From Saprospira sp. CCB-QB6 (GTDB lineage Bacteria > Bacteroidota > Bacteroidia > Chitinophagales > Saprospiraceae): DNA of 64,000 nt. A program made the translations under genes and the position numbers. This document shows positions 43,101 through 50,521 of this stretch, one piece after another (position 1 is the stretch's first letter; each line of letters starts with the position of its first letter). The stretch spans positions 682,001 through 746,000 of the forward strand of contig NZ_CP116808.1 in NCBI RefSeq assembly GCF_028464065.1, read 5' to 3'. The notes beneath the pieces were generated by a model. The model was not told the origin of the DNA and did not search any database. It saw nothing but the letters and a program-made list of their open reading frames with translations.

Positions 43101-46100
43101 TGCACCGTGCCAGGGTTGCCCCCTGTCAATACACCTGAACTATTAATGGTCGCTGTTCCCGTACCATTTGTTACCGTCCAACTTACAGAGGGATTAGAAG
43201 CATTGGCGGGACTAACCGTGGCCAACATCTGTAAGCTAGCAGAAGCTTGCACGCTTGTCGCTCCGCCTTGGCCCTGCACACTAATGCTAGACACCAATAT
43301 AGGATCAATCGTAATAGTCACGCAATCCGATACCCCAGAACCATCATTGGCCGTAGCACAAACTTGTACCGTTCCAGGATTACCCCCAGTCAATACTCCT
43401 GAACTATTGATGGTTGCTGTTCCCGTTCCATTTGTTACGGTCCAACTTACAGAAGGATTAGAAGCATTGGCGGGACTAACCGTGGCCAACATCTGCAAAC
43501 TAGCAGATGACTGCACAGCTGTTGCACCTCCTTGGCCCTGCACCGTTATGCTGGACACCAAAATGGGATCAATCGTAATCGTTACACAATCCGACACTCC
43601 TGAGCCATCATTGGCCGTGGCACAAACTTGCACCGTGCCAGGACTACCCGCAGTCAATACACCAGAACCGTTAATCGTCGCACTTCCCGTTCCATTTGTT
43701 ACGGTCCAACTGACCGATGGATTAGAAGCCGTCGCAGGACTGACCGTGGCCAACATCTGCAATGTAGCAGATGACTGCACCGCTGTCGCCCCCCCTTGGC
43801 CCTGCACCGTTATGCTTGACACCAAAATAGGATTGATCGTAATCGTCACACAGTCAGACACCCCTGAGCCATCATTGGCCGTAGCACATACTTGTACCGT
43901 TCCAGGGCTTCCCCCAGTCAATACACCAGAACTATTGATCGTCGCTGAGCCTGTGCCATTAACTACGGACCAGCTAACTGTATTATTTGTCGCATTGGCA
44001 GGACTAACCGTAGCCAACATCTGCAAGGTTGAGGAGGACTGTACTGTACCGACTCCCCCTTGGCCCTGCACAATAATGCTAGACACCAATATAGGATCTA
44101 CAGTAATCGTTACACAATCCGATACCCCTGAGCCATCATTGGCCATAGCACATACTTGCACCGTACCTGGGTTGCCCCCTGTCAATACACCTGAGCTGTT
44201 AATCGTTGCTGTTCCCGTCCCATTGACTACGGACCAACTGACCGTATTATTGGTCGCATTAGCTGGACTAACTGTAGCCAACATCTGCAAGCTAGAAGAA
44301 GATTGTACAACTGTCGCTCCAGCTTGGCCCTGCACACTAATGCTAGACACCAATATAGGATCAATCGTAATCGTCACACAATCCGATACCCCAGAACCAT
44401 CATTGGCCGTAGCACATACTTGCACCGTACCAGGATTCCCCCCAGACAATACACCTGAACTATTGATGGTCGCCGTTCCTGTGCCATTCGTTACAGTCCA
44501 ACTAACCGATGGATTAGAAGCCGTAGCAGGACTGACCGTGGCCAACATCTGCAAGCTAGCTGAAGCCTGCACGCTCGTCGCCCCAGCCTGCCCCTGCACA
44601 CTAATGCTAGACACCAAAATAGGGTCAATCGTAATCGTTACACAATCCGATACCCCTGAACCATCATTGGCCGTGGCACAAACCTGCACCGTTCCAGGAT
44701 TCCCCCCAGTTAATAGCCCAGAACTATTGATCGTCGCCGTTCCTGTTCCATTTACTACAGACCAACTAACCGATGGATTAGAAGCATTGGCTGGACTAAC
44801 CGTGGCCAACATCTGTAAACTAGCAGAAGCTTGCACATTTGTCTGCCCACTCTGCCCTTGCACCGTAATACTAGATACTAAAATAGGATCTACCGTAATT
44901 ACAGTACATCCCACTACACCCGAACCATCATTGGCCGTGGCACAAACTTCTACCGTTCCTGGGCTCCCTGCCGAAAGCAAACCCGTACTCGGATTTATTG
45001 TTGCTGAACCCGTCTGATTATTTACGGACCAGCTTACACCTGTATTGCTGGCATTAGTAGGACTGACTGTGGCCACCATCTGCAAGCTAGCAGCAGCCTG
45101 CACGCTTGTTGCTCCCCCTTGGCCCTGCACCGAAATGCTAGATACCATCAAAGGATCTACCGTAATATTGGCCGTGGCCGAATTACCAGAACCATCATTG
45201 GCCGTAGCCGTTACTTGCACCGTACCAGGATTCCCCCCAGTCAATACTCCCGAAGCGTTTATCGTGGCCGTTCCCGTCCCATTGATGACGCCCCAACTTA
45301 CTGTGGTATCCGTCGCATCTGTGGGTAAAACATAAGTAGTCATTTGTAGGGTTTGGGTAGACACCACAGCGCTCGCTCCGCCTTGGCCCCCAATCTGAAT
45401 ACTACTCACAGGCTTAAACTGCCCAGAAATGACAATATCCTTAAATCCCGATACCCCAGAACCATCATTGGCCGTAGCAAAAACTCGTACTGTACCATTG
45501 GTCACAGCCTGTAAAAGCCCCGTACTTGAGTTAATTGTTGCTATAGCGTTATTGTTGGTCGTCCAAGTTTTTGAAGTATCCGTGGCATTGGTAGGCGTGG
45601 TTGCCGCAAACATCTGAAGGCTGCCACTAGGCGTACTAATCGTATTTTGCCCGCCTTGTCCATAAACCACAATCTGATTGACCAAAACCTGCCCCGTTGC
45701 CCCAGCAATAATTGCCGTATTTGGGCTTTGCTCCCAACCAAAATCCTTAATGGTTACCGTATTGGCCGTAGTCGGTACATCTACTCGTACCCAGCCATAA
45801 TGCGTGGTCCCCGAATTCCGTACAAACCGAAAGCCCACATAAACATCACTAACTGGTGGGGCCGCCCAAGGATAAAGTGCCTGAATACAAGCCGAACAGA
45901 AAAAAGTAGAACCCGCAGTATAGGTCCCAGAACTCGGCCCAATCGAAGCACCAGCCGCCAATTTCTGAATGTTCGGCCCCGATAATTGCAGGGTCGCCGT
46001 CTGACTAACCCCCGCATTTAAAGCAGGCCGCGTAAAGGTAATAAATGTACTCCCACTCAAATTGACCGAGATGTTGATCTCATTGTCTCCATCCGATGTC

Positions 46101-46234
46101 AAATCAAAAGTCGCCGATTGCCCCACCGTCAAGGTCTGATCCGGAACATCCACATAGGCGATCTGCGCTTTTAGCCCCCAACTCAGGGACCATAGCAGGA
46201 AAAGTGTTAAAATGTATGCTATTTTTCTATGCAT
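37118..46234 (-). CDS. giant Ig-like (BIG2) repeat surface protein with T9SS sorting domain
   Basis: This 3038-residue protein starts with a signal peptide (ILTLFLLWSLSWGLKAQ). A beta-rich domain of about 190 residues with a CSAC pair follows, then about 31 tandem bacterial Ig-like repeats of roughly 88 residues (264 bp). A typical unit has ILVSSITVQGQGGAT, LQMLATVSPANAS, then VSWTVTNGTGTATINSSG and GNPGTVQVCATANDGSGVSD followed by Cys. In most central units two Cys lie 11 residues apart and could form a disulfide; both edge units lack them. The last 85 residues (YRIYPNPLQEILNLELELPM through GLYFLQLQTPKGQ) are a type A T9SS sorting domain. It is probably a surface or released adhesin; no enzymatic domain is seen. 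It is transcribed alone. Confidence 0.95.
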   Translation of the reverse strand: MHRKIAYILTLFLLWSLSWGLKAQIAYVDVPDQTLTVGQSATFDLTSDGDNEINISVNLSGSTFITFTRPALNAGVSQTATLQLSGPNIQKLAAGASIGPSSGTYTAGSTFFCSACIQALYPWAAPPVSDVYVGFRFVRNSGTTHYGWVRVDVPTTANTVTIKDFGWEQSPNTAIIAGATGQVLVNQIVVYGQGGQNTISTPSGSLQMFAATTPTNATDTSKTWTTNNNAIATINSSTGLLQAVTNGTVRVFATANDGSGVSGFKDIVISGQFKPVSSIQIGGQGGASAVVSTQTLQMTTYVLPTDATDTTVSWGVINGTGTATINASGVLTGGNPGTVQVTATANDGSGNSATANITVDPLMVSSISVQGQGGATSVQAAASLQMVATVSPTNASNTGVSWSVNNQTGSATINPSTGLLSAGSPGTVEVCATANDGSGVVGCTVITVDPILVSSITVQGQSGQTNVQASASLQMLATVSPANASNPSVSWSVVNGTGTATINSSGLLTGGNPGTVQVCATANDGSGVSDCVTITIDPILVSSISVQGQAGATSVQASASLQMLATVSPATASNPSVSWTVTNGTGTATINSSGVLSGGNPGTVQVCATANDGSGVSDCVTITIDPILVSSISVQGQAGATVVQSSSSLQMLATVSPANATNNTVSWSVVNGTGTATINSSGVLTGGNPGTVQVCAMANDGSGVSDCVTITVDPILVSSIIVQGQGGVGTVQSSSTLQMLATVSPANATNNTVSWSVVNGTGSATINSSGVLTGGSPGTVQVCATANDGSGVSDCVTITINPILVSSITVQGQGGATAVQSSATLQMLATVSPATASNPSVSWTVTNGTGSATINGSGVLTAGSPGTVQVCATANDGSGVSDCVTITIDPILVSSITVQGQGGATAVQSSASLQMLATVSPANASNPSVSWTVTNGTGTATINSSGVLTGGNPGTVQVCATANDGSGVSDCVTITIDPILVSSISVQGQGGATSVQASASLQMLATVSPANASNPSVSWTVTNGTGTATINSSGVLTGGNPGTVQVCATANDGSGVSDCVTITIDPILVSSISVQGQGGATAVQASATLQMLATVSPANATNNTVSWSVVNGTGSATINSSGVLTGGNPGTVQVCATANDGSGVSDCVTITIDPILVSSISVQGQGGATSVQSSSTLQMLATVSPANASNPSVSWTVTNGTGTATINSSGVLTAGNPGTVQVCATANDGSGVSDCVTITIDPILVSSITVQGQGGATTVQSSSTLQMLATVSPANASDPSVSWTVTNGTGTATINSSGVLTAGNPGTVQVCATANDGSGVSDCVTITIDPILVSSITVQGQGGATIVQSSSTLQMLATVSPTNASNPSVTWTVTNGTGTATINSSGVLTGGNPGTVQVCATANDGSGASDCVMITIDPILVSSISVQGQGGATTIQAGANLQMVATVSPTNASNQTVVWSVNNQTGTATIDSNTGLLSATTAGTVEVCATATDGSGVSGCTVINITTTTIFVSSISVQGQGGATNVQAGSSLQMEATVSPANASNQTVVWSVTNQTGTATIDPNTGLLSATTAGTVEVCATATDGSGVSGCTTITILTAVVAVSSITVQGQAGQANVTLGNTLQMLATVNPANATNTTVSWSVNNQTGTASIDPITGLLTTNTEGTVEICATATDGSGVSGCTIITIDPILVSSITVQGQGGATTVQSSTSLQMLATVSPANASNPSVSWAVNNQTGTATINSSTGVLTAGNPGTVEVCATANDGSGVSDCITITIDPILVSSITVQGQGGVTNVQANASLQMLATISPANASNPSVSWSVTNGTGTATINSSGVLTAGNPGTVQVCATANDGSGVSDCITITIDPILVSSITVQGQGGLTNVQANASLQMLTMISPANASNPSVSWSVTNGTGTATINSSGVLTAGNPGTVQVCATANDGSGVSDCITITIDPILVSGITVQGQGGATTVQSSTTLQMLATVSPVNASNNSVTWSVNNQTGTATINSSTGVLTAGNPGTVEVCAVANDGSGVSDCIIITIDPILVFGITVQGQGGATAVLSSSTLQMQAIISPANASNPNVTWTVSNQTGTATISSSGVLTGGNPGTVEVCATATDGSGVSDCTTITVTTNIVLVSSITVQGQGGATTVQSSSTLQMLATVAPANASNNSVTWSVNNQTGTATINSSTGVLTAGNPGTVEVCATANDGSGVSDCIIITIDPILVSSITVQGQGGATTVQSSSSLQMLATVAPANASNNSVTWSVNNQTGTATVNSSTGVLTAGNPGTVEVCATATDGSGISDCIIITIDPILVSSITVQGQGGATTVASSSTLQMLATVSPANASNPTVTWSVNNQTGSATISASGVLSPTSAGTVEVCATATDGSGVSDCIIITISNVFIPVTAISVQGQGGTASINSGASLQMQATVTPANATNPTVTWSVNNQTGSATINANTGQLMAGSPGTVEVCATANDGSGVVGCTIITINAVLVSAISVQGQGGATTVPANASLQMLATITPANATDNSVTWSVNNQTGSATINPSTGVLTAGSPGTVEVCATANDGSGISDCIIITVDPILVSTISVQGQGGATTVPANASLQMLATVTPTNASNPSVSWTVNNQTGSATINPSTGMLMAGNPGTVEVCATATDGSGVSDCIVITVDPIYVSGISVQGQGGQSSITTLNGNLQMIATVTPTNASNPTVVWSVNDPTIATIDPNTGLLTAVSNGLVTVTATATDGSNVFGSTVIVINNQSVMVQSILVNSQSGIDHITSNAGSLQMIATVLPTSANNQNVNWSVSNSSIASINATGVLQALTNGVVTVTATATDGSGVSGSKQITISNQGGQGQILVSSIQVLSAGGNTEINLPNGTLQLFAVVSPANADNPNVSWSVSNTSVGTIDQSGVLTARGNGQVLVVATAQDMSGVSGSILIDVSNQPTATNPIALTEGQYRIYPNPLQEILNLELELPMAVPEARLQIFDFAGRLLLDRGLNLPEGFSNTQVQLPADWPSGLYFLQLQTPKGQLLGQKLQKP
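37420..45690 (-). repeat. tandem 264-bp coding repeats (about 31 units)
   Basis: The DNA repeats with an approximate 264-bp period that matches the 88-residue protein unit. Central units (about 40400-44900) are the most alike, while units near both ends have diverged. This pattern is expected from unequal crossing-over or gene conversion acting on the middle of the array. Confidence 0.9.
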
Positions 46235-46525
46235 GCTGTAAGTAAATTAGGGGGCAGTTAATAATTGTTGTTAAGTAGTGCCGCTCTAAGCGCTTATATT
46301 AAAGAACGTGAAAAATCCTGAGATTGCATTTTTCCTATCCAGTCTTTTTATTCCAATAAAACCCCTAGCGATCTTAACAAAAGTCTAATAAATAATAGGG
46401 TATAAAACTAATCTCTACTCAATTTAAATATTCCTTAATATTTACATCCCCCTATATACCTAGACCTTTATCCTCCCCTGCAGGCCGTTTTTATGCCTCT
46501 CTAATGATTCTTCTGCTGCTGTTTT
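46235..46525. other. upstream region of the adhesin gene
   Basis: It is A/T-rich and non-coding. It contains an AGCGCTTA palindrome area near 46287 and no convincing -33/-7 pair. The promoter of the adhesin gene should lie here but could not be assigned. Confidence 0.5.
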
Positions 46526-46646
46526 GGGGCCTCCGCCTCGCTTCACTCGTCGGCGCTACGTTCCGCAGCTCGCTATTCGCTCGGCCCTGCGCGGGCTGAG
46601 GCCCGCTTGGTCTGGCCTGACGGCCACTGCTGCACATCGCTAGGCC
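46526..46646 (+). repeat. dispersed hairpin element, subfamily B (copy B5)
   Basis: It runs GGGGCCT to AGGCC with GCGGGCTGAGGCCCGC in the middle and GGCCTGACGGCC near the end. The constant blocks GCTACGTTCCGCAGCTCGC and CTGCTGCACATCGCTAGGCC are intact. Confidence 0.88.
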
Positions 46647-46650
46647 GATA

Positions 46651-47262
46651 CTGTAGGTTGAAACCTACAGCAAGGGTGGTATTGCTTCGCAATGTTTTTA
46701 TGGAATGAGGGTTTTAACCCTCATTGATTTAAATCTTTTGGCCTTAGAACTGGCTGTTTTTATCTAGTTATAGGCTGAAGGTTTTAACCTTCGGCCCATT
46801 TTGTAGGTCCAGCATGGCCTCCCTTTTTGCTGTGGGTTTTAACCCACAGGACTATAGGATAGAAATTTTGCACCAAAGGACCAATACAGAAAATTCAGTC
46901 TAGACCTAGTTAATCAATAGAGCTAAACAAAAAGCCTCCTCGAAGGAGGGCGCGACTACTTGGTCTGGCCTGACGGCCACTGCTGCACATCGCTAGGCCT
47001 GCGGCCCTTCGGGCCTGCTACATGGGCCTGTAGGTTGAAACCTACAGCCAGACAACAAAAAATATCCTAGATCCATAGCGTGGAGGGTTAAAACCCTCCA
47101 CAGCTTTTAACGGCCCTCAGAATTGCTGCATTTATGATTTAGGCAGCCTAGAAGATGTTTGTTTATGCAGGGTTTTAACCCTGCATACTATGTTAAAATG
47201 TATTCGTTAATTGGCTGTAGGTTTCAACCTACAGCTATGGCCCTGCAGCCTTTAGGCTGCAG
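46651..47262. repeat. cluster of nine palindromes, most centred on GGTTNNAACC
   Basis: Palindromes lie at 46651-46670 (CTGTAGGTTGAAACCTACAG), 46704-46725 (arms AATGAGGG), 46776-46794 (GAAGG), 46830-46849 (CTGTGGGTTTTAACCCACAG), 47028-47047 (same as the first), 47080-47101 (GTGGAGGG), 47165-47186 (ATGCAGGG), 47215-47234 (CTGTAGGTTTCAACCTACAG) and 47243-47262 (CTGCAGCCTTTAGGCTGCAG). The outer arms differ but are always complementary. No gene is seen in this stretch. Confidence 0.9.
46961..46999 (+). repeat. partial subfamily B element (copy B6, 3' part only)
   Basis: Only the last third is present, from GGTCTGG through GGCCTGACGGCC to CACATCGCTAGGCC, matching copy B5 exactly over this part. 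It is embedded in the palindrome cluster. Confidence 0.8.
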
Positions 47263-47370
47263 GATTCTTGGCCCCAAAATACAAGGGGTTTCTATATTTT
47301 GTTTTTAAGCCAAGCTAGCTAAACTGCCGTAGGGTTGGTCCAGAAAAAAAGATAGGGCCTTAGACAGCTC

Positions 47371-47745
47371 CCCCTAGCTAAATGTATTGATGCAGACGCC
47401 TTGGGGGAATCCCCCTAGCTAAATGTATCAATGCAGATGCCTTGGGGGAATCCCCCTAGCTAAATGTATCGATGCAGACGCCTTGGGGGAATCCCCCTAG
47501 CTAAATGTATCGATGCAGACGCCTTGGGGGAATCCCCCTAGCTAAATGTATCGATGCAGACGCCTTGGGGGAATCCCCCTAGCTAAATGTACTGATGCAG
47601 ATGCCTTGGGGGAATCCCCCTAGCTAAATGTATCGATGCAGACGCCTTGGGGGAATTCCCCTAACTAAATGTAAGAATGCAGACGACTGTGGCGCAACGC
47701 CACAGCTAAATGTAAGAATACAGATGACTCTAGGGGGGGTCCAGT
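47371..47745. repeat. minisatellite, nine 41-bp units each with a palindrome
   Basis: The core CTAAAT recurs at exactly 41-bp steps (47378, 47419, 47460, 47501, 47542, 47583, 47624, 47665, 47706). Most units carry the odd palindrome GGGGGAATCCCCC, then TAG, CTAAATGTATCGATGCAGAC and GCCTT. The last junction replaces that palindrome with the longer CTGTGGCGCAACGCCACAG yet keeps the 41-bp period. This second palindrome resembles that of the array at 19300. Confidence 0.94.
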
Positions 47746-47793
47746 AGATAGGCGGCTGAAAACAGGCGTTTAAAGCAGGGCGAAAAGATGAGC

Positions 47794-47911
47794 GGCCTAG
47801 CGATGTGCAGCAGTGCGGCGCAGCCGCAGACCAAGGCCGTCAGGCCGCAGGGCCGAGCGAATAGCGAGCTGCGGAACGTAGCGCCGACGAGCGAAGCGAG
47901 GCGGAGGCCCC
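47794..47911 (-). repeat. dispersed hairpin element, subfamily B (copy B7)
   Basis: On the minus strand it runs GGGGCCT to AGGCC with GGCCTGACGGCC in the middle and GCGGCTGCGCCGC near the end. A module C copy lies directly 5' of it. Confidence 0.88.
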
Positions 47912-47928
47912 AAAACAGCAGCGAGCTG

Positions 47929-48052
47929 CGACAACAAGGACTTTAGTCCGCAGTTCGACGACCAACGGGAGTAAACGTAGCGCCGCAAGGCGAAGCCGCA
48001 GCGACAACAAGGACTTTAGTCCGCAGTTCGATGACTGAAAGGAGTAACGCCC
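47929..48052 (-). repeat. two copies of module C (about 50 bp each)
   Basis: Two units share GGACTAAAGTCC (a palindrome), the preceding TCGAACTGC and the following TTGTTGTCG (minus-strand reading), at about 47929-47975 and 48001-48052. Between them lies a piece resembling the start of a subfamily B element (GCGGCTTCGCCTTGCGGC then GCTACGTT). No gene is present; parB starts at 48141. Confidence 0.82.
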
Positions 48053-48102
48053 CTAAAAAAAAGGGAAGAGATAGTTTTTAGGCAACTTCTGTAAAAAAAG
48101 CG

Positions 48103-48110
48103 TATTTTTG
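48103..48110 (+). promoter_or_regulatory. candidate -7 element of parB
   Basis: TATTTTTG fits TAnnTTTG, 30 bp before the ATG. A weak TTTA lies 22 bp upstream. Confidence 0.45.
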
Positions 48111-48140
48111 GGGCTTCAACTAGACGATTTATAAAGTACC

Positions 48141-49223
48141 ATGGCAAAAAAGCTAAATAGAGGACAAGGGGTTGGGGCCCTTTTTTCGAAAATCAATCCC
48201 AATATTGAGGTGAATAAAGAGGAATTGGTTCGGGAATTATCGAACACGGTGGCGGATATTCCCTTAGATCAGATCAGTTTCAATCCGGACAATCCTCGTT
48301 TAGAGTTTGATGAGGAGGCCTTATTGCAGTTATCGGAATCGATTAAGAAGCATGGGCTCATTCAGCCGATAACGGTAAGGCATTTGGGGGAGAATCAGTT
48401 TCAGCTCATTTCTGGAGAGCGTCGATTACGGGCCTCTAAGCTGGCGGCTTTGGGGCAGGTGCCGGCCTACATTCGGGTGGCCAATGATGAGGCCATGTTA
48501 GAATTGGCTTTGATTGAGAACATTCAGCGGCAGGACTTGAATGCGATAGAGATTGCGAGTACCTATCAGCGGATGATGGATGAGTTGAAATTGACGGAAG
48601 AGCAATTATCTAAGCGGGTCAATAAGAAGCGGAGCACGGTGAGTAATTATGTGCGTTTGCTTCGTTTGCCGGGTCAGATTCAGAATGCTATTAAGGCGCG
48701 GCAGATATCTATGGGGCATGCGCGGGCCTTGGCGGGTTTGAATGAAGAGCAATTGCAGAGCATTTTGTTTGAGGCCTGCATGGAAGATAAGTTATCAGTG
48801 CGCAAGGTAGAGCAATACAGCAAGCTTTTGCAAAAGGGCAATTCATTGGACAAAGCCATAATGGGTTTGAAATCGGGTATGATTGCTTTGGGGCATTTGG
48901 CGGAGCTCAGTCGGTTGGAGAAATTGGACGAGCAACTTTATTTGTATAAAGAAATCATTCGTTCCAACTGGTCGGTAGAAGAGACACGTCTTTGGCTCAA
49001 CAAGCAATTGGCGAAAAAGGAGCAGGAAGAGGAAGGGCCCAAGGAGGAGAAGAAAAAAACCTTATCGCCTGCTTATCAGAATTTGCAAGATCGGTTAAAA
49101 TCTCAGTTGGGGGCCAAGGTGCAGCTCAAGGCCAATGAAAAGGGCAAGGGGCAGATCATTATCAACTTTATGGATCCCGATGATTTGGAGCGCATTTTAG
49201 AGCAACTCAACTATGAAGCTTAA
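48141..49223 (+). CDS. parB: ParB/Spo0J-family chromosome partition protein
   Basis: The 360-residue protein shows RGQGVGALF at the N-terminus (the region where ParB meets ParA), the ParB core IPLDQISFNPDNPR... and the CTP-binding box GERRLRAS (residues 92-99). ENIQRQDLNAIEIASTYQRM and a helix-turn-helix (LTEEQLSKRVNKKRSTVSNY, about 145-170) recognise parS in this family. A C-terminal dimerisation segment ends in IIINFMDPDDLERILEQLNY. The role is CTP-dependent sliding-clamp loading at parS and chromosome segregation. No parA is adjacent and no parS-like dyad was noticed in the window. It overlaps the next gene by 11 bp. Confidence 0.95.
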   Translation: MAKKLNRGQGVGALFSKINPNIEVNKEELVRELSNTVADIPLDQISFNPDNPRLEFDEEALLQLSESIKKHGLIQPITVRHLGENQFQLISGERRLRASKLAALGQVPAYIRVANDEAMLELALIENIQRQDLNAIEIASTYQRMMDELKLTEEQLSKRVNKKRSTVSNYVRLLRLPGQIQNAIKARQISMGHARALAGLNEEQLQSILFEACMEDKLSVRKVEQYSKLLQKGNSLDKAIMGLKSGMIALGHLAELSRLEKLDEQLYLYKEIIRSNWSVEETRLWLNKQLAKKEQEEEGPKEEKKKTLSPAYQNLQDRLKSQLGAKVQLKANEKGKGQIIINFMDPDDLERILEQLNYEA

Positions 49224-49824
49224 TTTTTTATTTGCTTTTTTACTGCTATTGTCCTGTCCTCTTTGGGGGCAGGACAGTTTGCGTTTGGTGCCTGAGGATG
49301 GGCCCAGAGCAAAGGCAAAAACTAGACAATTGGACCCACAGAAAGCTTGGCGTTGGGCTTTGATTCCGGGAGGCGGACAAATTTATAACCGTCGTTATTG
49401 GAAATTGCCGATTGTCTATGGGGGCATAGGGACCTTAGTGTATCTATCTATAGACAACCGCCAAAAATATCAGTGCTATCGACAGTCTTATTTGGCTGTG
49501 GTTGACAATGATCCGAATACTGTAAATACTTGTGATCCGAGTTTGACCGATGCCCAATTAAAAATTTTGCGTGATGCTTACCGGCAGCAGTATGAGTATT
49601 CTGTAGCCGGGCTGATTGGATTTTACGGGCTAACGATTTTAGATGCTTTTGTAGACGCTCATCTGAGTAGTTTTGATGTAAGCGACGATCTTAGTTTGCA
49701 GTGGAATATTGGCGCGCGGCCGCATTACAATGCTTTTTCGGGCCAGTTGGGGTATAGTCCACAACTACAGCTTCAATTGCGTCCTAAGGGAAATAAAAAA
49801 CTGCGGCCAATTCCTCATTTCTGA
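49213..49824 (+). CDS. DUF5683-domain membrane protein
   Basis: The 203-residue protein has a signal peptide (MKLNFLFAFLLLLSCPLWGQ). The DUF5683 core follows: AWRWALIPGGGQIYNRRYWKLP, then a hydrophobic segment IVYGGIGTLVYLSID and a second one, YSVAGLIGFYGLTILDAFVDAHL. A short C-terminal region follows. Its function is unknown; in Bacteroidota it commonly follows parB, as here. The start codon lies inside the parB reading frame (11-bp overlap), so translation is probably coupled. Ten bases separate it from the next gene. Confidence 0.9.
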   Translation: MKLNFLFAFLLLLSCPLWGQDSLRLVPEDGPRAKAKTRQLDPQKAWRWALIPGGGQIYNRRYWKLPIVYGGIGTLVYLSIDNRQKYQCYRQSYLAVVDNDPNTVNTCDPSLTDAQLKILRDAYRQQYEYSVAGLIGFYGLTILDAFVDAHLSSFDVSDDLSLQWNIGARPHYNAFSGQLGYSPQLQLQLRPKGNKKLRPIPHF

Positions 49825-49834
49825 TTGGTCTTTT

Positions 49835-50461
49835 ATGCACAGGCAGCTCATTTTTCTATTATTTTACTGCAGTTTATCGCCCCTATCGGCTCAAAGTTGG
49901 GGTTGGAGCAGTTATTTGGACCTCAATATTTATCAAAACTATCGGCAGGCGCAGTTACTTGGACAAAAGGGCGCTTCGGCGGGGCAATGGCTTAATTTAT
50001 TGCCGGGTTTAGGTTTGGGGCTACATCGGCAAGCTAGTAATGGGCAAAGTTATCAGCTTTTGGTAGCGGCAGAGTATCAGCCTTTTGCGATGAACAGCCA
50101 GAACTATGGGGGGTTGGGCAGTCTATCTTTTCCTATTATTTTTCGGGCACAGCAACGATTCAGCAAGAAAGATGCTGCTGTTGCGGGTTTTATGAGTTTG
50201 GGAGCGGGTTTGCAGTGGAGTCGGATACATCTTTATGATCGGCCTGAAAATCTGCGGCAGATTCCCAATCCCTATTTTTATAGTTGGGTTATTGAGTTGG
50301 CATTTGGTTTAGAGCAATTGGTCCAATTTGAAGAGAAACAAAAGCGGCGTTTTGCCTTCTTCTTTCGCTTTGGCAGTTCTGAACTGGGGGCCGAAACCCT
50401 GAATTTTGGATTGCGCTTGGGTTTTGACAAGCCTTTTTCGGCTCCGCTTTATCGGTTTTAA
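49835..50461 (+). CDS. outer-membrane beta-barrel-like hypothetical protein
   Basis: The 208-residue protein starts at the ATG at 49835; the same frame is open upstream but overlaps the preceding gene. A signal peptide (MHRQLIFLLFYCSLSPLSAQ) is followed by alternating aromatic/hydrophobic strands and turns (SYLDLNIYQNYRQ, YQLLVAAEYQPFA, AGFMSLGAGLQWSRIHLY, FFFRFGSSELGAETLNFGLR). The C-terminal residue is Phe in PLYRF, a common outer-membrane barrel ending. No named family was recognised. It is the third gene of a parB operon, 10 bp after the DUF5683 gene. Confidence 0.78.
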   Translation: MHRQLIFLLFYCSLSPLSAQSWGWSSYLDLNIYQNYRQAQLLGQKGASAGQWLNLLPGLGLGLHRQASNGQSYQLLVAAEYQPFAMNSQNYGGLGSLSFPIIFRAQQRFSKKDAAVAGFMSLGAGLQWSRIHLYDRPENLRQIPNPYFYSWVIELAFGLEQLVQFEEKQKRRFAFFFRFGSSELGAETLNFGLRLGFDKPFSAPLYRF

Positions 50462-50465
50462 GGAC

Positions 50466-50495
50466 AAAAAAAGGGAGCAGCTTTCGCTGCTCCCC
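50466..50495 (-). terminator. terminator of the 356-residue coiled-coil gene
   Basis: GGGAGCAG and CTGCTCCC form a tight stem with a 6-nt loop. On the minus strand it is followed by TTTTTTT, 27 bp after that gene's stop. Confidence 0.87.
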
Positions 50496-50521
50496 TCTCA
50501 CATTCCAATTAAAAAAGTAGC

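Noticed and set aside
42492-45017. 841-codon open frame on the plus strand, and shorter ones at 38346-39167, 40383-41300 and 41964-42479
   Set aside because: They lie antisense to the Ig-repeat array. The 264-bp period is a multiple of three, so one stop-free antisense frame repeats for the whole array. Their products have no leader and only mirror the repeats.
46651-47262. Integron attC sites
   Set aside because: There is no integrase and no gene cassettes, and the GGTTNNAACC centres do not give the RYYYAAC / GTTRRRY core.
47371-47745. CRISPR array
   Set aside because: Units are nearly identical over all 41 bp with no unique spacers, and no cas gene is nearby. The same applies to 19300-19627.
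48053-48140. parS site upstream of parB
   Set aside because: No TTTCACGTGAAA-like dyad was found there.
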